A stretch of DNA of 12,290 bases from Ichthyophonus hoferi (Eukaryota > Opisthokonta > Ichthyosporea > Ichthyophonida > Ichthyophonidae). The DNA lies in the NCBI GenBank assembly GCA_002751075.1, contig NAOQ01000002.1, forward strand, positions 311,139 through 323,428, read 5' to 3'. The notes under the pieces are model-generated. The model saw nothing but the letters and a program-made list of their open reading frames with translations, did not search any database and had not been told where the DNA came from. Positions 1 through 9,760 of this stretch are shown piece after piece (the stretch's first letter is position 1; every line of letters starts with the position of its first letter). The translations under genes and the position numbers were made by a program.

Positions 1-26
1 AAAAAAAAAAAAAAAAAAAAAAAAAA
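1..26. repeat. Poly-A run at window edge
   Basis: The window opens with 26 consecutive A before the first G. It could be the 3' tail of a retroposed element lying mostly outside the window, or a simple A-tract. The rest of any element is not visible and no flanking target duplication can be checked, so its origin is undecided. Confidence 0.6.
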
Positions 27-57
27 GAAGTTTTGAACGGTGACGAAATCGCGGTTC

Positions 58-160
58 CCGTGTTGTTCCTAATTTATTTTTACCGCGCTCTGCTCTCGTT
101 CGCAAAATCGTAGATTCCGTGTAGATTCTAATTTATTTCCGCGGTCTGATCCGGATTTCC
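58..160. repeat. Imperfect 59-bp tandem duplication
   Basis: Two related units start at 58 and 117. Both begin CCGTGT, then TAATTTATT, then a CCGCG core followed by a CTG-like step. The shared core is stronger at the 5' end and fades by about 160. The segment is more GC-rich than the flank. No coding frame was recognised in it. Confidence 0.5.
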
Positions 161-162
161 GA

Positions 163-812
163 TTGATTTAATTTAAAAATAGCTAATTACCGCTTGGAGG
201 TGTGATCATTCTTTATCATTAGCCTACTCTAATATGACAACCAATAAGGATCTATAAGATTGACTGATACTTCATTTGGACTGAAATATGGAGGGCAGCT
301 ATATTGACGTTCGCGATAAACGAGGTTTTCAAAAAGGATAAAAAAGGAAAACAGCCAATAAAGACATATATAACGACGCATAAAACATTATAAAAAAGCC
401 TTGCGTTTTTATAACTTTTTAACTATATATTATATAAATATCTAGATATATTCTTATTGATGGTTAGAAGGTTCTTGCCCTGTTTTCCACAACAATTGTA
501 TTTTATTAATGCATAGTTCTTTGTTTGCACAAACTTATAATCTACAATGTTAATATCTTTCTCCTACCGAGAACATTGAGAGCTGCTTAGTTACTTTTCA
601 TAATAAAAAAACTAATACGTACACCCAGCCTTAGCACTTTTCACTGATAGTTTACACTGTGCTATTACCACAAATGCACCAAAGTGTACTAGGGCAGGAT
701 GCTCTCCTTGATTTATAAAAAAAGTACTTTAGACAGCTGAGAATAGAACCATATTACAATGTATTTTTTTTCTCGTCGATCTCAGCTTATCCTTCTATTG
801 AAAGACAATCAA
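163..812. other. AT-rich flank with no recognised gene
   Basis: I found no long reading frame, tRNA-like fold or family motif on either strand here. Short AT palindromic stretches such as the one near 420-450 look like ordinary low-complexity sequence. Confidence 0.5.
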
Positions 813-1010
813 AGCTAAGCGCTGTTTTTATTGCGCTAATCCAGCACGAGATACTTCTAAACGACAAGTCATTAGAGTCCCTAAGACTGTAGACAAGTCG
901 CCAGAACTACTGCAGATTGCTATCAAAGCGGATTAGAGCTAAGCGCTCTCTCTGTCACTCGCCCTGCAAGAGATGCCTCTAACCAGTACCTAATTACTGG
1001 AAATTGCTAT
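813..1010 (+). repeat. Diverged direct duplication with zinc-finger-like fossil text
   Basis: The 11-mer AGCTAAGCGCT occurs at 813-823 and again at 937-947. Downstream of each lies a related stretch (CACGAGATACTTCTAA against CAAGAGATGCCTCTAA), and later ATTGCTAT at 916 and 1003, so the second copy is about 37 bp shorter. The first copy has a short open frame reading CFYCANPARDTSKRQ, with a C-x2-C pair. The second copy has an indel-shifted PARD as well. This looks like two decayed copies of one ancestral segment. The family is not recognised and a zinc-binding role is only a guess. Confidence 0.4.
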
Positions 1011-1318
1011 AATCCTTATAGGGGTTGTTTACGTTTTCACGTTTTAATTTGTTAATGACTTTTATTTTCTCTTGCCGAACTATTGTTTAGTATTGACTGC
1101 TTTGTTTTAAGTATCTTTAACAAATCATTTCCACCAGTAATTGAGGGTTTGATGGTGCAACAAGACAATCGAGTGTGCAATTGGCGGCTTGATGGTTATA
1201 TGACAATGGCGTTGACTAAGTATTATTTAATTTTGAAAGAAATCACCCACTAATAGATTATCATTTGTCGATTGTTTATAGGAATATATACATCTATTTA
1301 TATATTTAATTTCACACC

Positions 1319-1336
1319 ATGGAATTTAGGTAAGTG
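1319..1336 (+). other. Possible 5' leader exon end: ATG followed by a consensus GTAAGT donor
   Basis: ATG-GAA-TTT-AG is followed directly by GTAAGT, a textbook splice donor, at 1331. The ACACC before the ATG also suits an initiation context. A plausible partner acceptor is the CAG at 2558-2560, preceded by a CTAAC branch-like motif and lying five bases before the Gbeta ATG. If spliced, the upstream ATG would open a short frame of about 20 codons overlapping the Gbeta start in another frame, that is, an upstream ORF. Without RNA data this may be chance. Confidence 0.2.
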
Positions 1337-1788
1337 CTTTTACTTGTTTTTGTTTTCCTGTTAGATTTATACGTCAGCCAATTAAAAGAGCAAAACTACT
1401 CATTTGTTCGTTCTCTTATGACTAATAAAAATGCATACCTCACCATAAAAAGCCAAATATATAACTAATAATTTAAACAATGTTTTATTTAATTTAAATA
1501 TTTATTAAAATTAATATAAATTGCAATGCAAGAACATCAACCAATTTTTTTTTTAATAATAATAATAATTAGACTAAGCATGTATTTACATGATGGAATG
1601 TTTACCCCGGTTAATAAATGGACCAATAAATACAGAAAGCCAATGATAGATTACTGGGGCTGGGAGAGTCCTAAGTAAAATCACGAATCATCAGCATTAT
1701 AACTACGCTGAGATTGTACTAGTATTACAATAAATTACCAATAAACCTATATATATATCTATTATAAGAATTAAAAATTGGCAAATAA

Positions 1789-1803
1789 CTGGGGCGGCCC
1801 CAG
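1789..1803. repeat. GC-rich inverted repeat
   Basis: CTGGGG-CGG-CCCCAG has perfect 6-bp arms and a 3-base loop inside otherwise AT-rich DNA. A related ACTGGGGC word lies near 1653. It could be a small hairpin or a protein site. There is no T-run terminator context and no known factor is recognised. Confidence 0.4.
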
Positions 1804-2160
1804 ATTTGAAGTACATAAAATATTTGCAACTTGTGTTGCTACTGAAGATTATTCTGTTTAAATGAAACAGTAGTGTTTTTTATTTTAATCCATATACGAC
1901 TCTGTAGGGTGCTTTAATGATCAAATTAAGTGACCGAACCTCAATATACGATCGTGCTTTATCGTAGATTCGTTAATTTTGAAATATAAACATACCATAA
2001 ACCAGAGAACTATCTTATCATATGCGATTATTTTGTTATTGCTCCTAGTATAGAATTGAAATACTTTCAAACAGTATTTTGTCAACACCTTGATTTATTT
2101 TGAAATTGCATATTCTCGCGAACCTTTGTGTTCTTTTAAAAGTAAGTGTTTGGAGGGATC

Positions 2161-2200
2161 AACGTGTATTAACGTGTATTAACGTGTATTAACGTGTATT
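2161..2200. repeat. Four perfect tandem copies of a 10-bp unit
   Basis: AACGTGTATT is repeated four times without a mismatch, ending 365 bp before the Gbeta start codon. Each unit contains an ACGT core, the kind of core used by bZIP or bHLH factors. The 10-bp spacing would put the cores on nearly the same face of the helix. It could be a cluster of regulatory sites or simply a young minisatellite. The sequence alone does not decide. Confidence 0.85.
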
Positions 2201-2565
2201 TACATTGTTGATAGCTGGAACCTGCTATTCTTCATTGGCTCTTACTTTTTTTTTCTTTTAAAAAAGAAACAACAGGCTAGGAGTTGCACTTGTTATATTT
2301 ACTCATTTTTGCTACCTGACAATCAGAGTATTAAAAGATATGGGGTTGTGTTTACGTTCATGACTACATGGACTTTAAGATATTATATTCATGTTGTCGC
2401 CTGACTCATCGATCAAGCCCAGCAAATAGCTTTTTTATAAGTATCCGTAATATGCCTTAGTTAAAATCAGATTACCGATTGCATTAATAATTAATAAGTA
2501 ATACTAATGTCTGTCGACTTCTCATCACTAACAAGAATCATAACATTTGGTGCGAAACAGCAACC

Positions 2566-5500
2566 ATGGTGGCGGACGAACGCGTTGCTCAGCTAAAGAC
2601 AATAGCCGAGGATCTTAAAAGTAAAATTCAAACCCAAAAGGCTACCAAGAAGGATACAACACTCAGTGACTTTAGCAATGGTACGAGTTAAGTGTTCCCT
2701 TGTACCCCGCTCCCCCGTACCCCGCCACTTCATTGTTTTTATCATATTCACATTACTCTGCTCATGCCTCTAAACATGGCATCACCCTGGACTCATGTTC
2801 CCTCCATTTTGACATCACCCTGGATCCATATAAGCATATAATATAAACATAGAATACAGGTTTAATGTGTACACTGTGATAGATACATTGTAAATATTTT
2901 TTTTAAAAAAATACATTCTAATAGAAAGATTAGCATATGCCTGTTGTAATACATAACTACATCATAGACAGAAATATTTGAAATTTATAAGTTACACATT
3001 ATACAAACAAAATAACTTTTGTTTGTATTTTAATCACATTTTCCGCAGTGAAAGCTGTAAGCATAGCGTTATATATGTGCAAATGAGTGTCAGTAGACTA
3101 CACAATTTAATGATTTACCTTTTATATTATTCTTATTCTTCTCTGCTTTATAATGCTTCTCACGTTTTTTTTTATAGGCCCCTCTATTAATTTTACTCTT
3201 AGTTTCTCAACTTGCGGTCAAGTGTTATTAGAATTAGAACAATTTTAGTTTAATATTACATAGTATTGAGTAAATATGTGACTATGAAGCAGTATAGTTT
3301 TATGTGTAGACTTCTACCAAAACATAAGGTTGATAGTGAAAAGAATTGACATTAATCTTTCCGAAGGGGCCGAACCTTCATCCCCTCATCCCTTCATTTA
3401 TTTTATATTAACCATTTATTATTATTATTATAGATATTGCTGATATTCCAATGATTCAAATGCGGATACGCAAGAATCTAAAAGGTCACGTAGCAAAAAT
3501 TTACGCTATGCATTGGTCAACAGATAACAAGTAAGTCATTTTGTTTGATAACCATTCAATTAGGATAGAAGGATGTGTACTAGAGTTTGTATTAGCAATT
3601 CCATAACATGGTATTTTCATTGTGAAATTTTTCTATATCTCTCTTGTTCATTTGTTCTAATATTTTTAGTTTAACTGATTCCTTTATATCAACCTTGCAG
3701 TGCGTCTTTATCCTTAGATATGTCTTGTTATTTTCCTCTTATTTCTGTGACTACCTCTTTGGAAAATTAAGTAAGGATAACCAGAACAAACAGACAAATT
3801 CTTATCAACAAGAGCTTAGATAATGAAATGGCACAAAAGTACATTGTGAGAGGGGAGAGCACAGTTCCTTATATATACATAAATTAACAACCTCTTAACA
3901 AAATAGAAATGATCAATGAGAAGTGGGGCAACACTATTATTAAATTAATGTTGCGTTTTATTTAGCGTTTACTATTAGTCATTGTTCCATTCTACCATTC
4001 TAGCCTGAACTAATTGTATCTTATCTCATTTCACAAACGTAGACATCTTGTGAGTGCCTCGCAAGACGGAAAACTCATAGTGTGGGATGCCTATACTGCC
4101 AATAAGATCCATGCCATTCCTCTACGATCTTCTTGGGTTATGACCTGTGCTTATGCACCGTCTGGCAATTTTGTTGCATGTGGTGGCCTGGATAATTTAT
4201 GTTCTATATACAATCTCCGAACACGAGAAGGTTCTGTGCGTGTGAGCCGAGAACTGTCTGCACATACAGGTGTGTATTGTGGTGTGATGGAGTATTTACG
4301 CCTTGCCCTTTGATACGCTATAGATATATATCTTAATATATCTTATAACCTTTATGTAGAATATAGAATCGTCAAGAGTTTATAGCAATTTGTTTTCTAG
4401 TGGAACTTGAAATTTATTTATTAAATCCAGTTAGGTAATTCCCTACTAGGGATATAGGATGAGAGACATGATACAATCAAATGCATCATATTCGGATCAT
4501 ATTTCTTTTTAACTTTATATTTCTTCTGAGCTATTTTTCTGTGTTTATATACGTTTAGTCATAACCACACACCCGTTGATTCAACACCTACACATATAGT
4601 ATCACATATGTATAAAATAGTCATAAAGAAAAAGAAAGAGAAGAATGGGAATTGGAAGCGTTGTGTACCTTAGATATTTGATGTGAATCACACCACTCAC
4701 TTAAATGTCTTCCTGTAATACATACTCCTCATGCGAATTATACTTATACTACTAACTATAAATTTTATGTGAGTTTAAAATATTACTTTTATTTTTTGGG
4801 CCCAACTATTTACATTATGTTGTGATTAAACTAAATATGTGTGATTTGGTTGTGTTCAGGACAGGACAGCGTATACAATTCTAGAGGTACATGTATTTCT
4901 AAGATAATCCCTTCACTGAGAGAAGATACTCCACCTCGTGCATCTTTAAGCACCATTGATACTTAGTATTTTAAAAAATGGCATTGGACAATATATATTA
5001 TGTTATAACTAATACCATATCAATCGTTTTGTATTTATATGACAGGAATTAGTTAGGTGTATTCTGCTAGTATTATATTGGTAATGATGGAACAAGATGA
5101 ATGCAAGCATAAGCGAATCTAAGATATGCATTTATATTAAATATTAACAGTGACGATGAATGATAAATATGTTTAGTTACATAGAGATTATAAGTATTAA
5201 GTGTAATATTGTGTATTATAATTGGCGTTAATTGGAAATAGTAAAATGTACAGCATATGTATTAATTCATTCAAATACAGGTTACTTATCATGCTGTCGA
5301 TTCTTGAATGATAAAGAGATCATCACTAGTTCTGGAGATATGACTTGTGCCCTATGGGATATCAAAACAGGACAACAGAAAATTCAGTTTCAAGGTCACA
5401 CTGGCGATGTTATGTCCCTTTCCGTATCAAATGATAGTCATACATTCTTATCTGGTAAGATTTATTCTCTGGCTTATAGTTGTGGGCTAGCTAATGTGCC

Positions 5501-6939
5501 TGTTGTCTGTATCTTGAATAGAAAAACAAGCTGCAATGGGTGTTCACTGATAAGTGTGAGCAAGTGTGGCTATTGGGTTTGCTCATATTAGATTCATATT
5601 ATTTTATACGTTTGAATACCCAGGTATACAAAATTGCCTGCATACCTCCTATACCATAGTTACATATGCGCACATCCATATATTCATCCATCTATACACA
5701 CATACCTAATATCGTACGTTACTATCAACTGGTTAGTAACGTAATGAATAGATAGTCAAAATATACAAGCCAAGTGTTTCTTGGCTAAGATTATTAAATC
5801 TGACATATAAATATAGATGAAGTTGTTTAGAAGTGGCTGGCTACAAACAGTTATATAAAGAAAAAGAATGCAATTATTACATAGGTAATATAGTAGACTA
5901 TAGTGGATGTGCATGGCATATTATGTCCAGCAAACGGGAATAACTCACCAGTAATATCTATCTATGCAGGTGCCTGTGATGCACAGGCAAAGCTATGGGA
6001 TATCCGAACGGGAAAATGTATACAATCATTTTTAGGGCATAAGTCTGATATCAACTCTATTGCATACTTCCCTGACTGCAATGCATTTGCCACGGGGTCT
6101 GACGATTCTACTTGCCGGCTAGTTGATATCCGCGCTGATTGTGAATTGAATGTGTATGCTCATGATAGTATTGTTTGTGGAATTACTTCCGTTTGTTTTT
6201 CAAAGTCTGGTCGTTTATTATTTGCAGGGTAAGTACTCTCAATCCTTTCTGTGCGTCTGCATTTACTACTTTGGTTTTACGGTTTCATTTGTAGTCTATT
6301 TGGGTGTAACCTTTATTATTAGTAAGATTTGTTTGCCTTCCCCACTTTTCTTTACCCACCACTCCACGCCCCAGCCATCTAAACCACTTTTCTTAGTAGA
6401 TAGAGAGAACTCAAACCAAACGATCGTTATTGTCACTCCCTATCTACTTCATCTATAGACACTTCATGCCTAACTCGGGCTTAAATTGAGCCCCCCCCAA
6501 CCCTATTGTATTTCTTCTTCCACCGTTCCTAATATTTAATTATCTGGCGTTGTTTTTCATTTGTCTCCCTAGTTATTAATAATTTATATATATTTATACT
6601 TTCCACTCTGCTTATACAACCCAACTTCCCATTTTTAGATGTTGCCATTTCATTTTGTTTTTTTGTACCATGTTATCATTTTTATACTTCCATTCCTACA
6701 TACTCATTTATAGGTTTAGTGGTTCAGACCAGACAGTAATACGTGTAATATGTTATTATTAACGGTTGTGGTACTACAGCTATGATGATTTCAATTGCAA
6801 TGTGTGGGACGTTATGAAGGGAAATCGTGCTGGACAGCTTCAAGGCCATGAGAACCGTGTGAGTTGTGTTGGTATGTCCGGCGATGGACTAGCACTATGC
6901 ACTGGTTCCTGGGATGCAGTCCTAAAAATATGGAATTAA
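2566..6939 (+). CDS. Heterotrimeric G-protein beta subunit (six exons, complete)
   Basis: Exons are 2566-2680, 3434-3530, 4043-4269, 5281-5454, 5970-6228 and 6780-6939. All five introns (753, 512, 1011, 515 and 551 bp) are GT-AG, and the phases (1, 2, 1, 1, 2) close to 343 codons plus TAA. The product is a seven-bladed WD40 propeller that pairs with Ggamma and binds Galpha-GDP and effectors at the membrane. Residues 1 to about 40 form the charged N-terminal helix expected to coil with Ggamma. WD repeats fall near 56-86, 98-128, 144-173, 185-215, 227-257, 271-301 and 313-343. Against animal Gbeta1 (340 residues, from memory) the offset stays +3 throughout. Known contact residues are kept: K60, Y62, W102, M104, L120, N122, Y148, D189, M191, D231, N233, D249 and W335. 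One position differs, V58 for the usual Leu. H269 matches the histidine reported as phosphorylated in Gbeta. The start is the first ATG, in ACCATGG context. The gene looks functional, and the family call is certain. Confidence 0.97.
2681..3433 (+). other. Gbeta intron 1
   Basis: The donor is GTACGA and the acceptor is ATTATTATTATAG. The intron contains a short doubled GTACCCCGC word near 2701-2724 and a 33-bp-spaced direct repeat of CATCACCCTGGA at 2780 and 2813. A 70-codon open frame inside it shows no protein-like features and is taken as noise. The weaker donor is the only one giving correct phase into exon 2. Confidence 0.85.
4270..5280 (+). other. Gbeta intron 3, the longest
   Basis: This 1011-bp intron starts GTGTGT and ends AAATACAG. 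The split glycine codon (G|GT) of the HTGYLSCC motif is rebuilt exactly across it. I saw no nested gene or recognisable repeat in it. Confidence 0.85.
6714..6779 (+). other. Candidate alternative 3' splice site and exon extension in Gbeta intron 5
   Basis: An AG at 6712-6713 follows a strong pyrimidine-rich tract (TTTTATACTTCCATTCCTAC...). It lies exactly 66 bp (22 codons) before the regular exon 6 start and has the right phase. Read from exon 5 it continues [22 protein letters not shown] and then a stop at 6760. [11 protein letters not shown] resembles a WD-repeat inner strand. Use of this site would give a protein of about 306 residues lacking the seventh blade, or an mRNA targeted for decay. 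The regular acceptor at 6778-6779 has a poorer pyrimidine tract. This is inference from sequence only. Confidence 0.3.
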
Positions 6940-7358
6940 GATGAAATACAAATGTAATAGTATGTGACGAGCATGCTGAGAGCAACATTTCTACACTTTG
7001 TTAAGCTGAAATGTCAACTAGAACAACCTGCTCTTCAAAGAATGAATTAGCTAATTCGGGTTTATATTTGTATTTCGTTTGTTGGCGGAGTTGATTATGT
7101 TATATTATGTAATGGAAACTTTGCTATAATTGCTATCACCTATTTCTCCTTTACCTACGTTGTTTTAATTAAATTCCTTTCATAAAATTTGGTGGTTAAA
7201 AATAATAGTTTCCTGGTGTACAAGCACGGAATGAGATGAGTCTATAATTCCCTCCAGTTGTGTAAAAAAGTAATAATCACTGGTAAATAATTGTACATTA
7301 AATATTAAATTGACGATTTTTTTGAACTCCAGAGTGATGGTTCAAATATTCGGCTGAT
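6940..7358 (+). other. Likely Gbeta 3' untranslated region
   Basis: After the TAA the sequence becomes AT-rich and has no long reading frame. Weaker ATTAAA-type signals occur near 7168, and the best poly-A hexamers follow at 7359. The extent is inferred. Confidence 0.5.
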
Positions 7359-7368
7359 AATAAATAAA
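7359..7368 (+). terminator. Probable poly-A signal of the Gbeta gene
   Basis: Two overlapping AATAAA hexamers (7359-7364 and 7363-7368) are followed within about 5-15 bases by a T/G-rich stretch (ATGTTTGTTGCATTT), as expected for a downstream cleavage element. They lie 420 bp after the stop codon. Confidence 0.55.
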
Positions 7369-8100
7369 ACATGTTTGTTGCATTTCAAAGGTGCGCCTTG
7401 ATGGCGTGTCGATATAAATTTACATATATGTGTTCCTTATGCAATTGAACATGCGTTTATTTGCATACAAAGTTTATTGGTATATTCTATACCAAGGGAA
7501 ACCTCCATTGCATTTTGTCTCGAAATAATTGAAGATTCTGAGTTGTAGTGTGGATCATAACTATTTGTTTGATATGACAAACTACCAGTGTTATCAGAAT
7601 AAAAAGCCACTCCAAGTAGCCTTTATTGGAAGAATAGTGAGCATTTTACTAAATATGTTTTTTCTTTACAAGTTACAAGCAATTTATTTACTATTCTTTA
7701 CATAGTACTCAAACTCGTGTGCGCTCACGTTCGGTTTATTTAGCAGTTAATCAAAATTCATTGGGTATACAAATAGAAGTAAACTTTAGTTTTAAACAAA
7801 AACCCTGCTCATGTCGAGCCTTTTAGATCATAAAAATATAAAAATGTTAAAATAGTACTGAAATTGCCAAAACCCGACTTCATTGGACCTAAATTTTATC
7901 TTTTAAATCTAATCGAATTCCCAGCATTTTACAAACATTAGGTAAATCTATATTAGGTTACTAATTGTAGCTTAATATTGTTTTGTACCCTTGTGTGTTT
8001 TAGCAGGAAATATTACATTTTATGTTTTATTTAAAGATCGTTGTTCTTCAAAATCAGAGTTTTTTTTATGATCTTACATAATTATAATAAAATAGTCTCC
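7369..8100. other. Intergenic, nothing recognised
   Basis: No convincing reading frame, tRNA or repeat was found here on either strand. Terminal inverted repeats of the following transposon were sought in its last few hundred bases and not seen. Confidence 0.4.
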
Positions 8101-8790
8101 AATTATGGAAGGAAAACTTGTGGTCCGCAGTATACCAAAAATGACGTGCTAAAATGTGTTTTCTCTATAATTATGGTAAATCAATGATAGATGCAGCAAA
8201 AGAAATTAATGTTTCATTTGCAAAGATTTTCAATGTCATTTATGGAAAACAGACTGGATCAAAAACTGGGTTAATATATCTTTTGGATGAATCAGAAAAC
8301 CAAATTTTAATGGCATTGGAACTACTAACGGAATATATGTGCTCATTCGATGGGTACATCCTTCACTTACTTGTTCGATTTCACTTAAATGGAATAAATT
8401 GGACAGTACCCAGATTCTCAGAGTATATGCCATGAAATGAGAGGACTAGTTGTACTATTTTGTAACTCGATACGATCTGACTACAAGAATATCTGCCAAT
8501 ATTAAATCTTATATAGCAGGGGTTAATGAGCAGGTGCTAAATAAATTTTCTTATGAACCTGAACCCGCACTTCAAGGCATTCTTCCTGAAAACATATACA
8601 ATTTCGTCGAAGAAAATATAATAAATAATTCTGGTGTCTCCAGGGCACTTGTATAAGATGTATATAAACCTGTTCAACAGGTGATTTAAAATTAAAAAAA
8701 GGCATTTCGGTAATGTTTGCAGGCAATGCAAAAGATAACTACGGCTCTCCAATGGTTGTGTACCAGGAAAAAAATGTGTTGTAGAACATA
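8101..8790 (+). mobile_element. Decayed pogo/CENP-B-like (DDE_1) DNA transposon, transposase fragments
   Basis: Several open pieces in changing frames line up in the order of a pogo-type transposase. From 8101, GPQYTKNDVLKCV gives the start of the helix-turn-helix. From 8166 in another frame come a DAAKEINVSFAKIFNVIYGK helix-turn-helix, a GSKTG linker and a DESENQIL acidic stretch. At 8468-8656 lie NIKSYIAGVNEQVL and then PENIYNFVEENIINNSG, the first catalytic block, normally NxDETN. Here GTC at 8606-8608 puts Val where the catalytic Asp belongs. At 8692-8784 a third frame reads ISVMFAGNA...PMVVYQEKN, the strand after that block. At least three frame changes and several stops are present, and the second Asp, third acidic residue and C-terminus are gone. 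No terminal inverted repeats were found. It is an inactive fossil; the superfamily is fairly sure, the exact family is not. Confidence 0.85.
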
Positions 8791-8871
8791 TAATGGCATC
8801 ATACCAAGTTCATGGTACAAAAAAGTTTAACGGAGTATTGCTTGATGATATAAATATAAAGTATGAATATG

Positions 8872-8873
<2 letters not shown>

Positions 8874-8903
<30 letters not shown>
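8874..8903. repeat. (TTA)10 microsatellite
   Basis: Ten uninterrupted TTA units lie just downstream of the last recognisable transposase text, so the repeat may have grown inside or at the edge of the decayed element. Its length and purity suggest it is still variable in length. Confidence 0.97.
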
Positions 8904-8904
<1 letters not shown>

Positions 8905-9276
8905 TCAAGTAACTAAATATTCAAAGGTCTCACAATACTGTTATGTGCTTACATCCTTTGCTCCATTATTAAAAGCATGAAAATAGGATGTACTATATCA
9001 TTCTTAGTGAAACTAAATAAATACATTTTTCCCATTGTATTGTACAAATAAGATATAATAATATATATGTGAGCATTTACACCAATGAGGTAGCTAACTA
9101 AAGAGCCATTATAGGAAGACAAGCATATGTGGGGAACACAAGTAAAGATGCCTCCCGGTCGGCGCTCTCCTCTCATACGTACGCAATAAAAAAAAGCAAA
9201 AGACGAAGTTTCGTAGCACATGAAAAAAACACCTAGCATTTAATTCGATATTTGTAATAATCACATCGTTATTATA
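8904..9276. other. Intergenic, nothing recognised
   Basis: One 96-codon open frame on the minus strand covers 8949-9239, but its product is an irregular Tyr/Phe/Cys-rich string with no family resemblance, and the DNA has no splice or start context to support it. A short GC-rich island near 9150-9180 is the only compositional feature. Confidence 0.4.
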
Positions 9277-9760
9277 ATGCCTAGTCCATCGCTGGCACTC
9301 GCATACGATAGGCAGTGTTCAGACCTCTCGCTCGTTCAGAAGTCGGAGAACTGCATACTGACACTAGATAGTGATAATAGTATTTATTTACATAGTAGCA
9401 TAACACCACGTAATGATTGATCTCATTGTGCAATTTCCTCATTCACCCCCAAGCGCATCAAAGCATCTATCCCTTCTAAATTAGAACAGAGATACAATTA
9501 CTACAGCCAGTTACTTAGAGAATTGTTATATGGGCTTTCTCCAGAACCTCTTTTACAACAACTGAGCCTTAAAAGACAGATCTGATCAAGCAGCTATTAC
9601 TAACGCTGGTCAAACAATATTAACCACCACTAGTTATATAATTGGAGACCCCGACAACTGTGTAAAGTCGATAGAACTGAAAAGAATTCTGATAAGAACT
9701 ATAAGGCTGTATTATTATAACAATTACATTATATATATGCCCTATACAGGTTATCAATAA
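9277..9760 (+). pseudogene. Unassigned coding-like region, probably broken
   Basis: An ATG at 9277 opens MPSPSLALAYDRQCSDLSL. Farther on, protein-like text reads KLEQRYNYYSQLLRELLYGL, then SPEPLLQQLSLKRQ, and in a neighbouring frame SDQAAITNAGQTIL, SYIIGDPDNC and KSIELKRILIRTIRL. The pieces follow each other on one strand in sensible order, are amphipathic and helical in character, and are less AT-biased than the flanks. The frame does not stay open. A short intron between about 9410 and 9463 would explain one gap, but not the later change of frame. An AATAAA lies at 9756-9761. I do not recognise the family. It may be a decayed host gene, a single-copy gene with unusual splicing, or a piece of a mobile element. 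Confidence 0.4.

Larger units (their letters stand above)
1011..2160. other. Intergenic or upstream region of the Gbeta gene
   Basis: No coding region was recognised over these 1.1 kb. The sequence is very AT-rich, with short A/T microsatellites (for example the AAT run near 1555-1570) and one isolated GC-rich hairpin. A possible leader exon with a perfect donor lies near 1319-1336 and is listed separately. Promoter elements could be present, but none can be assigned from sequence alone. Confidence 0.4.

Noticed and set aside
2161-2200. Decamer array as a CRISPR or telomere-like array
   Set aside because: There are no spacers, the units are directly adjacent, and the unit is not a known telomere repeat.
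2978-3190. 70-codon plus-strand open frame inside Gbeta intron 1
   Set aside because: It lies wholly within a well-bounded intron, and its product is an irregular Tyr/Ser/Phe string typical of translated AT-rich DNA.
6150-6458. 102-codon plus-strand open frame overlapping Gbeta exon 5
   Set aside because: Its first part is exon 5 in the wrong frame and the rest is pyrimidine-rich intron. The true frame there gives clear WD-repeat sequence.
6720-6731. GGTTCAGACC as a tRNA B-box
   Set aside because: It resembles the T-loop consensus only loosely, and no A-box or cloverleaf stems fit at the right distance.
8236-8752. Minus-strand open frames opposite the transposase fossil
   Set aside because: The plus strand carries the recognisable transposase motifs, so these are antisense shadows.
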